Assembly: GCA_026003175.1 (NCBI GenBank)
Contig: BPGT01000002.1
Coordinates: forward strand, 930,001 to 994,000
Source of the DNA: Armatimonadota bacterium
GTDB taxonomy: Bacteria; Armatimonadota; HRBIN16
Direction of reading: 5' to 3'
Length of the DNA stretch: 64,000 nucleotides
A program made the position numbers and the translations under genes. The notes under the pieces are model-generated. The model ran no database searches. It was not told the origin of the DNA and saw nothing but the letters and a program-made list of their open reading frames with translations. Positions 12,596 through 20,435 of this stretch are shown here, one piece after another (position 1 is the first letter of the stretch; each line of letters opens with the position of its first letter).

Positions 12596-14146
12596 CTACG
12601 ACCCGCCGGGCGGCTGGCTGGGAGGTGTAGTGACGTCGATGTATAGTGTGACCACGGGATTAGGGTTCGGCGTATCCACAAAACGCTCTTCCCCACCGGG
12701 CGCGGTGAGCTTTAGCTTCCATCTCCAACCCTTGCCGAGGTATATCTTTGCCCCCTGCTTGCCAACATATGTATCTGGAGCAGCAGACGGCGGCGGCGAT
12801 GGGTTGGTAAGGGGTATATCGCGCAGTGCCTGAACGATACCCTCAGCATGGGCGGTGCTTCCGTCTGGATACCTCACCTTGACGTAGACCGTCCACTCCT
12901 GCGTGAGGTTGACCACACGCGGGACGCTCATCGTGCCATCGGTGAGCACCGAGTACACATCCCCCCATGCCACCACCTCGCCCGGTTTTAGACCTGACGC
13001 CTGCTGGTTTTGCAGGTCCTGAAGCCATTGGTTCGCCGCATTCGCTGCAAGCACCGAAAGAAAACCGCGCTGTGGAGCAAGCAGGGTGTGAATGGTGCTC
13101 AGAAAAGCCTCCAGCGCCCTCTGCCGCTTCTTGCGCTCGTAGGGGATCGCCAGCACCGCCGTCACCTGACCGGTAAAACCCACACGCCACCTCGCACAAC
13201 CCTCCGAATAGGGCAACGCCTGCGCAGGCGACAGTGGACGAGATGGGATCCTCTGCCGCCGCCGTGCTCACCGCCTGCACCAGCTGCGCCATCGCCTGCG
13301 GGTCGGCTACCCTGAAACCGCCCAAAGTTCACCGTGTTCGCAATGGTCTTCTTCCGATACAAGTTCCAAAACGCACCGGGAGGTAGCACCTCAGCCGTTG
13401 CCGAGTTGTCGTTGGTGAAATCCTGATACACGGTCGTGCCGCTGCGCCCCACACCGCCACTCACATAGGTTTTTGCGCCTGGCGGGTCATAGGGATGACC
13501 AGATGCACTGCCGTAGACATCTCCCGGTTGTTCCCCAAAGTGAGAGCAGTACACCGGTTCAAGGTAGTAGGGTTCAAAGTTGCCCCCTACCAGCAGCGGC
13601 ACCACCGTATCAAACTTGCCTACGTCTACCGCAATGCGAGCCAGCACCCGACCAGTGTCGTTCAATACCTCCGCCACCATCTCACGCAGGTCTGCGGGGA
13701 TGGAGAACACCCCCGAAGCTTCTGTGCGATAAGCGTTCGCCCAGATGCTACCGACCAGTTGCCATGTTTCAGCGTTTCGGAACTCCACCCGCCCCAACCT
13801 GCCTCGCTGGTCGGTGACCCGCACCTGTATCTCCAGATAGTTGCCAGACGGTGCAAACAGTCCCCAACCGGGCTCTTCGGGCAGTTCCAGACTCGCTGAA
13901 CGACCGGCTGAGCAGCTGGTCGAAGTCCACCGGCTCGTTGGGCGAAAAGTCCGCTGCCCACACCGGCAGGGTGAGTGGGCGTTGCTCGTCTACGATGAGG
14001 CTGGCGAACTGCCCACGCACTGCAATGAGAGCAGCCAGACTGCGGTCAGTGTGCAGGGGCTTCGGTGTGAGCGGTTGCGCACTGGACAGTTGCACGCAAG
14101 CCAGGGCGAGGATAATCAGAGCGACAAGCAGACGGGAGTTTTTCAT
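12596..14146 (-). pseudogene. Secreted protein of unknown family, three frameshifts
   Basis: One coding sequence is spread over successive frames: 14146 to about 13890 (signal peptide LLVALIILALACVQLSSAQ), about 13890 to 13320 (GWGLFAPSGNYLEIQVRVTD through ANTVNF), about 13320 to 13210 (GGFRVADPQAMAQLVQAV), and 13216 to 12596 (VGFTGQVTAVLAIPYERKKR to the TAG stop). The joins are at about 13890, 13320 and 13205. Each adjoining piece reads as natural protein, so this is one broken gene and not three genes. GAGGG lies 8 nt before the ATG at 14146. I do not recognise the family. The start region has a sister copy near 15647. Confidence 0.7.
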
Positions 14147-14359
14147 CTTCAGCACCCTCTTCTTCTGTTGTCTTCTGCTATTATTAGAAAGCACTCCCAC
14201 CAAAGGCACCAATGCGAGCGTAATAATTGAGGCGAACCTCGAGATGGCAACAAACATCTTCCCAAACCTCCTCCTTTGAGAGTTTTCACTCCCTATTCTA
14301 CTCTGTCCCCCCCCCCCGTGTCAATAGTCCATTTTTGCCATTTTTGTACCCAATTTGTA
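14147..14359. other. Promoter-side region of the pseudogene with a C11 tract
   Basis: No gene is visible. A run of eleven C at 14307-14317 is followed by AT-rich sequence (GTCAATAGTCCATTTTTGCC) that may have held the promoter of the minus-strand pseudogene. A related AT-rich stretch (TTTTGTCAAGTGTCTG) lies upstream of the second copy's remnant near 15715. Confidence 0.35.
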
Positions 14360-14690
14360 CTAGACGGAGCGGTTAATACTCCCAACACCCACGCCACGTG
14401 CACCAACTGCGCCACGTTCTGCGCACCCACCCGCGCTCACGCCGCCGCCAGATGACGCCGAACCGTCTGCTCCGAACAGCACCTGCGCCTCGCCGCCTCA
14501 CGTACACTGCCCGTGTCCACATACGCCCGCAATGTCTCTACCTGAGCCTGTGTGAACACAGGAGGCACTACCACCACCGCATCCGCAACGCACGGCTTCA
14601 CGCATACCCCACCTGCTCCCCATCACACAAGCACCGCAACAGCCGTTCTCGCAACACCGCGTCAGGACAGATCAGCCATACAGTAGGCAT
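14360..14690 (-). pseudogene. LuxR/GerE-type HTH regulator, degraded
   Basis: Reading from ATG at 14690 gives MPTVWLICPDAVLRERLLRC and then GEQVGYA before a stop. After a frame change near 14607 the other frame continues as VVVVPPVFTQAQVETLRAY, VDTGSVREAARRR, CCSEQTVRRHLAAA. An in-frame TGA near 14449 stands where CGA would encode Arg, and the frame goes on as ARVGAQNVAQLVHVAWVLGV. The second half matches the four-helix GerE pattern (E-LR-Y--TGS--EAA, S-QTVR-HL, GA-N-AQLV). One frameshift and one nonsense mutation make it a pseudogene. Its coding strand is unusually rich in G and T, like the transposase gene at 61 kb. Confidence 0.6.
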
Positions 14691-14758
14691 ACGGGTTCCC
14701 TCTTGCGGTAGAATGCTAGCAATATCATAAAACAAGGTATGCAGGTTGTCAAGAGTAA

Positions 14759-14786
14759 TTGCCTGACGGTTTACCTGTGATATAAT
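14759..14786 (+). promoter_or_regulatory. Sigma70-type promoter
   Basis: TTGCCT (14759-14764) and TATAAT (14781-14786) are separated by 16 bp. The promoter lies 23 bp upstream of the short GTG-initiated ORF at 14810. Confidence 0.6.
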
Positions 14787-14809
14787 GGAGTTGCAGGAAG
14801 GATAGAACA

Positions 14810-14983
14810 GTGATTACCGTGCTCCGTCCGTTGCAGGATATACACGTCACCGACGGACAGGAAGTGGAGATTTTGTTATACTCGCCTGCTGGGGAGAGGT
14901 CTGCCCGTCCGCAGGCTTGGCTGCACTTCCTGCGCGATACCGAGCCCCTCAGCGGTTGCGGGAGGCAGGTTGCGACTTTCTAG
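14810..14983 (+). pseudogene. 5' part of an unknown small gene cut by the duplication junction
   Basis: GTG at 14810 with AGGAAGG 9 nt upstream opens a 57-codon frame (ITVLRPLQDIHVTDGQEVEI). The duplicated dehydrogenase block begins at 14950 in a different frame, so the last 11 codons are accidental. The pattern RPLQ-I-VTDGQEVEI faintly recalls AF2212-like (DUF104) antitoxins, but the match is too short to claim. A good promoter and ribosome-binding site suggest it was once a real gene. Confidence 0.4.
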
Positions 14984-15531
14984 ATGCTCCTGTTTCGGGA
15001 GGCAAAGCGGGCGCGGAAGCGGGCACGCTGACGGTGATGGTAGGTGGTCACCGCGAAACCTACGAGCGCGCTTTGCCCGTGATTCAGGCTTTCGCAGGCA
15101 AGGTGTTCCACGTGGGCGACGTGGGCGCGGGGCACGCCGTCAAAGCGGTGAACAACATGCTGCTGGCGATTGCCCTGCTCTCGGCGGCGGAGGGGTTGGT
15201 GACGCTGGTGAAGCAAGGAGTAGACCCTGCCATCGCGCTGGAGGTGATTAACGTCAGCTCGGGACGATCGTTCTCCACCGAAGTACATTTCCCCGAACGG
15301 GTGCTCACCAGAGAGTTCCCGAACACCTTCAGCCTTGCTCTGCTGGCGAAGGACGCGCGTATCGCCGTCTCGATGGCGCGTGAGGCGTACGTGCCCGTGC
15401 CGTTGATGCAGCTTGCCGCAGAGATGTTCGAGATGGCGAAGCAGCAGATTGGCGGTGATGTCGACCATACCGCAGTGGTGAAGTTGATCGAGTCGTGGGC
15501 AGGCGCGGAAATCGCATCGAAAAGCGGATAA
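14950..15531 (+). pseudogene. 5'-truncated second copy of the beta-hydroxyacid dehydrogenase
   Basis: Bases 14950-15455 are identical to 11904-12409 with no gap, covering the protein from about residue 103 onward. The first ~100 residues, including the Rossmann NAD-binding motif, are absent, so it cannot be a working dehydrogenase. After 15455 the two copies differ at about ten positions in 65 bp, almost all of them synonymous, and the C-termini end differently (EIAPKGT versus EIASKSG). The frame is open to the TAA at 15529. A TTG at 14917 could start a 204-aa product, without clear ribosome-binding site. Confidence 0.8.
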
Positions 15532-15540
15532 CCACTGTGG

Positions 15541-15562
15541 GGAGGGCGAGGCTCCTGCCGAA
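15541..15562 (+). repeat. Dispersed repeat, copy 3
   Basis: GGAGGGCGAGGCTCCTGCCG is a near-consensus copy of the short intergenic element, just downstream of the truncated dehydrogenase copy. Confidence 0.6.
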
Positions 15563-15563
15563 A

Positions 15564-15647
15564 CACTTGCGGGATGTACGGCCGTCACTGCTGAAGTCGC
15601 GCACAGAATGAGGATATCGAGCAGTACCACCTTCGCAGGGTTTCTCA
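15564..15647 (-). pseudogene. N-terminal remnant related to the 12.6-14.1 kb secreted protein
   Basis: An ATG at 15647 starts MRNPAKVVLLDILILCATSA, a signal-peptide-like sequence. Its upstream sequence (GAAGAGGCGGGGGTGCT) aligns with the start region of the pseudogene at 14146 (GAAGAAGAGGGTGCT), and both begin MKN/MRN plus a hydrophobic stretch. Similarity fades after about 25 codons. It seems to be what is left of a second copy of that gene, in the same position relative to the dehydrogenase copy. Confidence 0.4.
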
Positions 15648-16004
15648 TTTTTAGCACCCCCGCCTCTTCTGCTGTTTTCTGTCCTCACTATACTGCCACC
15701 CCACCCATTTTGTCAAGTGTCTGAAACCGCATTTTGCACAAATTTGTGCCTTGCGATACACTGAGCATCCATCCCCTGAATGGGTGGTGCCCCGGCGGAC
15801 GCGACGGTGCGCATCCATCCGGCGTAGCTTGCGCAGAGGTGAACGCGGCTACGGTTCGGTAGGACTTCGCCCTCCAATGAGGCACGTCGTCAGTTGCCAC
15901 GCCAGGCACACTATTTCCACGGGACGCTGCAGGAAGCCCTTCGCCCCAGAGCGAACAGGGATTTAACTCAGCAAGGTTTTCCCATCGTCTTCAGGAGGCA
16001 TACG
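15648..16004. other. Intergenic region upstream of the sugar-binding lipoprotein gene
   Basis: No gene is visible in this 357-bp stretch. It holds one dispersed-repeat copy (15852-15879, minus). It probably contains the promoter of the operon that starts at 16005, but I see no clear -35/-10 pair. Confidence 0.4.
15852..15879 (-). repeat. Dispersed repeat, copy 4
   Basis: On the minus strand this reads CATTGGAGGGCGAAGTCCTA followed by CCGAACCG, a moderately diverged copy of the element. Confidence 0.5.
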
Positions 16005-16952
16005 ATGCGTCATCGGGTGATGCTTCTGTTCGCCGTTGCCGCTTTGGTAATAGCCGGCTGTGCGAAGAAGCAAACGCAAACAACCGCCCCTGCCGAGAGC
16101 AAAAAGTGGCGGGTAGGCGTGACCCTGCTCACCAAACAGCATCCCTTCTATCAGGAGCTGGAAGCCGCCATGCGCGAGACGGCGCAGAAGGAGGGGATTG
16201 AACTGCTCATCCAGAGCGCGGAGTTCAACCTCGCCGACCAGACCGCGCAGGTGGAAAACTTCCTCACCAGCGGGGTGGATGCACTGATTATCTGTCCGGT
16301 AGACTCGGCGGGCATCGCGGGCGCGGTGAAGAAAGCGAACGCAGCGAAAGTGCCAGTCTTCACAGCAGACATCGCCGCGCAGGGTGGAGAAGTGGTGTGC
16401 CACGTCGCCTCTGATAACGTGCAGGGCGGCAGGCTCGCCGGCGAGTATATGGCGAAATTGCTCAACGGAAAGGGCAAGATAGTGATTATCGACCATCCTG
16501 TGGTCACCAGCGTGCAGGACCGCACGCGCGGCTTTCTGGAAGCTATCAGAAAGTATCCGGGCATTCAGGTGGTAGACCGTCCCCCGGGCGATGGCGTGCG
16601 CGATAAAGCGATGGCGGTTACCGAAACCATGCTGCAGAAATATCCCGATCTCGCCGGCATCTTCGCCATCAACGACAGCACCGCACTGGGCGCATTGAAG
16701 GCGGTAGAGAGCATGGGGCGCACCAACGTGGTTATCGTGGGCTATGACGGCGACCCGGAGGCGCGACGTGAAATCCTGCGGGGCAGCCCACTCAAGGCGG
16801 ACGCGGTGCAGTTCCCGCGCAAAATCGGCAGCACAGTGGTGGAGATGGTCGCCAAACACCTGCGAGGCGAGCAGGTTCCCAAACTGGTGCCCATCCCCTG
16901 CGACATCATCGACAAGGAGAAGCTGGAAAAGGAAGCCCCTAGTACCCCATGA
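16005..16952 (+). CDS. Sugar ABC transporter substrate-binding lipoprotein
   Basis: This 315-aa protein has a lipoprotein signal (LLFAVAALVIAGC, lipobox VIAGC). The mature part is a ribose/galactose-type periplasmic-binding protein: VGVTLLTKQHPFYQELEAAM, then GVDALIICPVDSAGIAGAVK, GIFAINDSTALGALKAVE and VIVGYDGDPEARREI. It would bind a sugar outside the membrane. No permease or ATPase genes of an importer lie next to it, so its transport partner is elsewhere or it has a sensing role. AGGAGG lies 6 nt before the ATG. Its TGA overlaps the ATG of the next gene (ATGA), which points to translational coupling with an SMC-like ATPase, an unexpected partner. Confidence 0.88.
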   Translation: MRHRVMLLFAVAALVIAGCAKKQTQTTAPAESKKWRVGVTLLTKQHPFYQELEAAMRETAQKEGIELLIQSAEFNLADQTAQVENFLTSGVDALIICPVDSAGIAGAVKKANAAKVPVFTADIAAQGGEVVCHVASDNVQGGRLAGEYMAKLLNGKGKIVIIDHPVVTSVQDRTRGFLEAIRKYPGIQVVDRPPGDGVRDKAMAVTETMLQKYPDLAGIFAINDSTALGALKAVESMGRTNVVIVGYDGDPEARREILRGSPLKADAVQFPRKIGSTVVEMVAKHLRGEQVPKLVPIPCDIIDKEKLEKEAPSTP

Positions 16953-18097
16953 AAAGCCTGAAAGTTTCTCAATTCGGGCCCATTCAGGAAGGACAGGTGG
17001 AGTTCGGTAATCTGACCCTGCTGGTCGGTCCGCAGGCAACAGGTAAGAGCCTGTTTTTGCAGCTGTTCAAGCTGCTGGTGGACATCAGTGCGGTAAAGGC
17101 GGAACTAAGGCGGTTCAACCTGCGCTGGAACAGTGAGATTACCAGCTTTCTCGAACTGTATTTCGGCGAAGGGATGTCGGCAGTGTATGAAGAACGAAAA
17201 ACACAGATCTTCATAGACAGGCAGCAGATTGACATGCCACAGTATATCCGCCGCAGAAAGAAGCAAGAAGCGGAAACGATGTTTTACATCCCTGCGCAAA
17301 GGGTTATCACCATCCGTGACGGGCTAACTCGCCCTTTCACCGACTATCGCGCGGGCGACCCGTTCGTGGTGCGTGAGTTTAGTGAACGGTTGCACCAGCT
17401 GGTACAAACCGAATTCGCTCAGACTGATCGACTGTTTCCTCAGGAGGGCAGACTGAAGAAAGAGTATCGTGACCTCATCGAAAAGCACATTTTCGGTGGT
17501 TTTGGGCTGCAAACGGACGCAGAGCGGTTTCAGCGGAGGGTGGTTTTGCAGGGTGCTGGCGGCAGGGTGTTGCCTTTTCTCGTGTGGTCAGCTGGGCAGA
17601 GAGAGTTCGTACCGCTCCTGCTCGGTTTGTACTGGCTGATTCCGCCCACCAAAGTCAGCCGAAGAGGAAAAGTGGAATGGGTAGTTATCGAAGAGCCTGA
17701 GATGGGGCTACACCCTAACGCCATTTCCGTGGTGATGCTATTGGTGCTCGAACTGCTGAGTCGTGGGTACCAGGTGTGCCTGTCCACGCATTCACCACAC
17801 GTACTGGATATAGTGTGGGCAATAAAAATGTTTCAGAAGCACCAGGGTGACGAAGCCGATGTGCGTGCCATTTTCGGCTTATCTGCCAGGCCGAATCTGA
17901 AAAGTCTCGCCCAGGAGTGTCTTCAGAAATCTTATCGTGTGTTTTACTTTCAACCCGGCGGCATCATCCGGGACATTAGCAATCTGGACCCCGCTTCTGA
18001 GGAAGCTTCAGAGGCTGGCTGGGGTGGTTTAACTGAGTTTAGCGGCAATATTGGCGAGATTGTGAGCCGAGTCGTGTCGCGGAGTGCGCGGGAGTGA
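16949..18097 (+). CDS. SMC/OLD-like AAA ATPase
   Basis: This 382-aa protein has Walker A GPQATGKS at residues 27-34, a signature-like VWSAGQREFVPLL, Walker B WVVIEEPEMGLHP and the H-motif STHSPHVLD. This is the layout of the AAA_15/AAA_21 ATPases found in OLD nucleases and several phage-defence systems. No TOPRIM domain follows. The start overlaps the stop of the sugar-binding protein gene by ATGA, and its own stop overlaps the GTG of the next gene. The link with the small downstream protein suggests a two-component ATPase-effector module; role is inference. Confidence 0.82.
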   Translation: MKSLKVSQFGPIQEGQVEFGNLTLLVGPQATGKSLFLQLFKLLVDISAVKAELRRFNLRWNSEITSFLELYFGEGMSAVYEERKTQIFIDRQQIDMPQYIRRRKKQEAETMFYIPAQRVITIRDGLTRPFTDYRAGDPFVVREFSERLHQLVQTEFAQTDRLFPQEGRLKKEYRDLIEKHIFGGFGLQTDAERFQRRVVLQGAGGRVLPFLVWSAGQREFVPLLLGLYWLIPPTKVSRRGKVEWVVIEEPEMGLHPNAISVVMLLVLELLSRGYQVCLSTHSPHVLDIVWAIKMFQKHQGDEADVRAIFGLSARPNLKSLAQECLQKSYRVFYFQPGGIIRDISNLDPASEEASEAGWGGLTEFSGNIGEIVSRVVSRSARE

Positions 18098-18594
18098 TGC
18101 CGGAGAATTCCCCGACTTTTCGGCAGGCTGTAGAGCAGTGCCCCGATCTGGGAATGTCTGCTTGGCAGCCGGGTCTACAAGCGCTGGGACAAAACAGTCA
18201 GCGCGTTCGTTGCAGCGACACTCGTCGGCTGACTGGAAGTGTTTTTCTGGGTGAGGCTTTGAAGGAACAGTATCCCGGCTCCCCTCGCTGGGATTACGGT
18301 ATCGGCTGGCGCGAAAGCCGCCGTGAAGTAGCGTTGTGGATAGAGGTTCACCCAGCACATACCGGCGAAGTAGAAACAGTGTTGCGCAAGTTGCAATGGT
18401 TGAAGTGGTGGCTGGCAGCATCGGCTCCCGCATTAGGCGACATAACCCCACAGGATAGGAGTCCATTCCACTGGATAGCTACGGATAGCGTCAGCATTCC
18501 CAAGAACAGTCCTCAGGCACGTCGTCTCTCCCAGAGCGGGTTGCGCTATCCGGTGCGAATATTACAGCTGGGACGGGAGGAACAGTCAACATGA
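18094..18594 (+). CDS. Small ATPase-partner protein with nuclease-like motif pattern
   Basis: The product is 166 aa from GTG at 18094, or 165 from the ATG at 18097. I do not recognise a named family. The centre reads RWDYGIGW, then about ten residues, then LWIEVHPAHTGEVETVLRKL and QWLKWWL. The spacing Asp67 - Glu84-x-His86 - Lys99 resembles a diverged PD-(D/E)xK nuclease core in which Lys has moved into the following helix. That reading is speculative. There is no signal peptide or membrane segment. It overlaps the ATPase gene upstream and the propeller gene downstream by 4 nt each, so all are probably translated together. Confidence 0.65.
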   Translation: MMPENSPTFRQAVEQCPDLGMSAWQPGLQALGQNSQRVRCSDTRRLTGSVFLGEALKEQYPGSPRWDYGIGWRESRREVALWIEVHPAHTGEVETVLRKLQWLKWWLAASAPALGDITPQDRSPFHWIATDSVSIPKNSPQARRLSQSGLRYPVRILQLGREEQST

Positions 18595-19556
18595 TATCAT
18601 CCATACCCAAAGCCACTCTACGCCCGGCGATGACGCATCGCCTGCCCGCAGGGGTGGATTCCAACAGCCCCTGCCACTGGCGCGGGGACCGATTCGTCAT
18701 CTTCCTGTCCACCGGTCACCCGTACCGCAGCGAGGGAAACTCGCCCTTTGAGCTCGGCGAGGCGCAGCCGATACAGTTCAACAACTCGCTCAACGGTGGG
18801 CGATGGATAGAGTGCACCATCCTGGCGAAGGACGGTACGCTCTACGGCTGGTATCACCACGAGCCAGCGGGCTTATGCCCCGGCACCACATTAACCGCCC
18901 CCATCATCGGCGCGATACGTTCCACCGACGACGGCAAAACATGGCAGGACCTCGGCTTCGTGCTGACCGCGCCCGAAGGAACCCTGCGCTGCGATGCCCA
19001 GAACGGCTACTTCGCAGGTGGGCATGGCGACTTCTGCGTGGTACTGGAGCCGGAAGAGCGCTACCTGTACTTCTTCTTCGGCAACTACGCAGGCAAACCC
19101 GAAGAGCAGGGCGTCGCCGTCGCGCGCATGGAGTGGGCGCAACGTGATAAACCGGCAGGCAAAGTCTGGAAGTGGTTTAATGGCAGATGGGAACAGCCGG
19201 GTCTAGGAGGCAAGGTCACTCCCATCTTCCCCGTCATGACCGACTGGATGCGTGCTGATTGCGACGCCTTCTGGGGTCCCTCCGTGCACTGGAACACTCA
19301 CCTGAAACGGTGGGTGATGTTGCTCAATCGCGCGAAGGGCGCAGGCTGGGTGCAGGAGGGTATCTACGTCAGCTTCAGCACCAAGCTCGATGTTCCGCGC
19401 AGCTGGAGCAAACCCCAGAAAATACTGGACGGCGGCAAGTGGTACCCGCAGGTCATTGGCGACCCCAAAGAGCGAGGTACCGACAAGCTAGCAGGCAAGA
19501 TAGCACGCTTTTACATGAGCGGCGTTTCGGAATATGAGATAGTTTTTGGCGAGTAA
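18591..19556 (+). CDS. Glycosidase-like five-bladed propeller protein
   Basis: This 321-aa protein has repeated strands typical of GH43/GH32-like propellers or sialidase-like proteins: GRWIECTILAKDGTLYGWYH, IGAIRSTDDGKTWQDLGF, and HWNTHLKRWVMLLNRAKGAG. The TDDGKTW stretch is an Asp-box-like motif. No signal peptide is visible, so it may act in the cytosol. It overlaps the upstream gene by ATGA. With the sugar-binding lipoprotein at the head of the same run of genes, a role in sugar handling is plausible, but catalytic residues cannot be assigned. Confidence 0.65.
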   Translation: MISSIPKATLRPAMTHRLPAGVDSNSPCHWRGDRFVIFLSTGHPYRSEGNSPFELGEAQPIQFNNSLNGGRWIECTILAKDGTLYGWYHHEPAGLCPGTTLTAPIIGAIRSTDDGKTWQDLGFVLTAPEGTLRCDAQNGYFAGGHGDFCVVLEPEERYLYFFFGNYAGKPEEQGVAVARMEWAQRDKPAGKVWKWFNGRWEQPGLGGKVTPIFPVMTDWMRADCDAFWGPSVHWNTHLKRWVMLLNRAKGAGWVQEGIYVSFSTKLDVPRSWSKPQKILDGGKWYPQVIGDPKERGTDKLAGKIARFYMSGVSEYEIVFGE

Positions 19557-19708
19557 TTATTTCGCCGAGGAGATGACTTCGGTCGCTACGCTCCCTCGCA
19601 ATGACAGGTGGGATGGACGGACCTCCCCCCGCTCCCCTGCAAGGGAAGAGGGAATGTGCACACGCCCCTCTGCCTTTGGAGGAGAATAAAACTCGCCCCA
19701 ATCCTCTC
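19557..19708. repeat. Degenerate REP-like unit in intergenic space
   Basis: CTCCCCTGCAAGGGAAGAGG and CCCCTCTGCCTTTGGAGGAG mirror the palindromes of the units near 4.9 kb. The preceding GGTCGCTACGCTCCCTCGCA matches their leader. It lies between two convergent operons. Confidence 0.55.
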
Positions 19709-20434
19709 TCACAGCTCATGCGTCATCGCGGGACGCTGCACCTCATCCTTGACGATGCGCCCGTCCTCCAGCACTACCACACGGTCTGCCTCTTGCGCCA
19801 GCCGTTCGTCGTGGGTGACCAACACGAAGGCGGTGCCCGTCTGGCGATTCATGAACCGCATCATCTCGAACACGGCAAAGCCGTTCTTGCTGTCTAGGTT
19901 ACCCGTCGGCTCGTCTGCCAGCACCAGCTCGGGATTGTTCGCCAGCGCGCGCACAATCGCTACCCGTTGTTGCTGACCGCCGGATAGCTGCGAAGGGCGA
20001 TACTTCAAACGGTCGCCCAATCCTACCCGCTCCAGCAGATCCTTCACACGCTCGTGGTTCTGCTCCACCATCGCCTTGCCCACAATCTGGCAGGGCAGCA
20101 ACGCATTCTCCAGCACGGTGAACTCGGGCAGCAGGTAGTGAAACTGGAACACGAAGCCCATGTAGCGACTGCGCAGGGCGGCACGCTCCTGCTCGGAGAG
20201 CTCGGCGGCGTTCCTGCCAGCCAGCCATACCTGACCCGATGTGGGGGTGTCCAGCAAGCCGATGATGTTCAGCAACGTGGTTTTGCCCGACCCCGATGCT
20301 CCCAGCACCACCAGAAACTCCCCGCGTCGCACCTGCAGGTTAATCTCCTGCAAAGCCGGGGTGGGCACTGCGCCCCCGTAGATTTTGTCCACCTGGCGCA
20401 GCTCGCACACAATCTCTCCGTTCTTCGCTTCCAC
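19709..20434 (-). CDS. ABC exporter ATP-binding protein (LolD/MacB type)
   Basis: This 241-aa protein has Walker A GASGSGKTT, Q-loop GFVFQFHYLLPEFTVLENAL, signature LSGGQQQRVAIVRALA, Walker B LVLADEPTGNLDS and H-loop VTHDERLA. The LLPEFT stretch is characteristic of the LolD/MacB/FtsE group. The GTG start at 20434 lies 1 nt after the stop of the permease gene, so the two are coupled. With the permease and the HlyD-type protein upstream it forms a three-part export complex at the inner membrane. Confidence 0.93.
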   Translation of the reverse strand: MEAKNGEIVCELRQVDKIYGGAVPTPALQEINLQVRRGEFLVVLGASGSGKTTLLNIIGLLDTPTSGQVWLAGRNAAELSEQERAALRSRYMGFVFQFHYLLPEFTVLENALLPCQIVGKAMVEQNHERVKDLLERVGLGDRLKYRPSQLSGGQQQRVAIVRALANNPELVLADEPTGNLDSKNGFAVFEMMRFMNRQTGTAFVLVTHDERLAQEADRVVVLEDGRIVKDEVQRPAMTHEL

Positions 20435-20435
20435 C

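Noticed and set aside
14307-14317. C11 tract as a phase-variation site
   Set aside because: It lies outside any coding frame and about 160 bp before a gene that is already broken; no promoter spacing role can be shown.
14398-14730. 110-codon plus-strand frame rich in His and Arg
   Set aside because: Explained as the antisense of the degraded HTH gene on the minus strand.
16949-18594. PARIS anti-phage system
   Set aside because: The ATPase would fit, but the partner is too short and does not look like the DUF4435 protein of PARIS.
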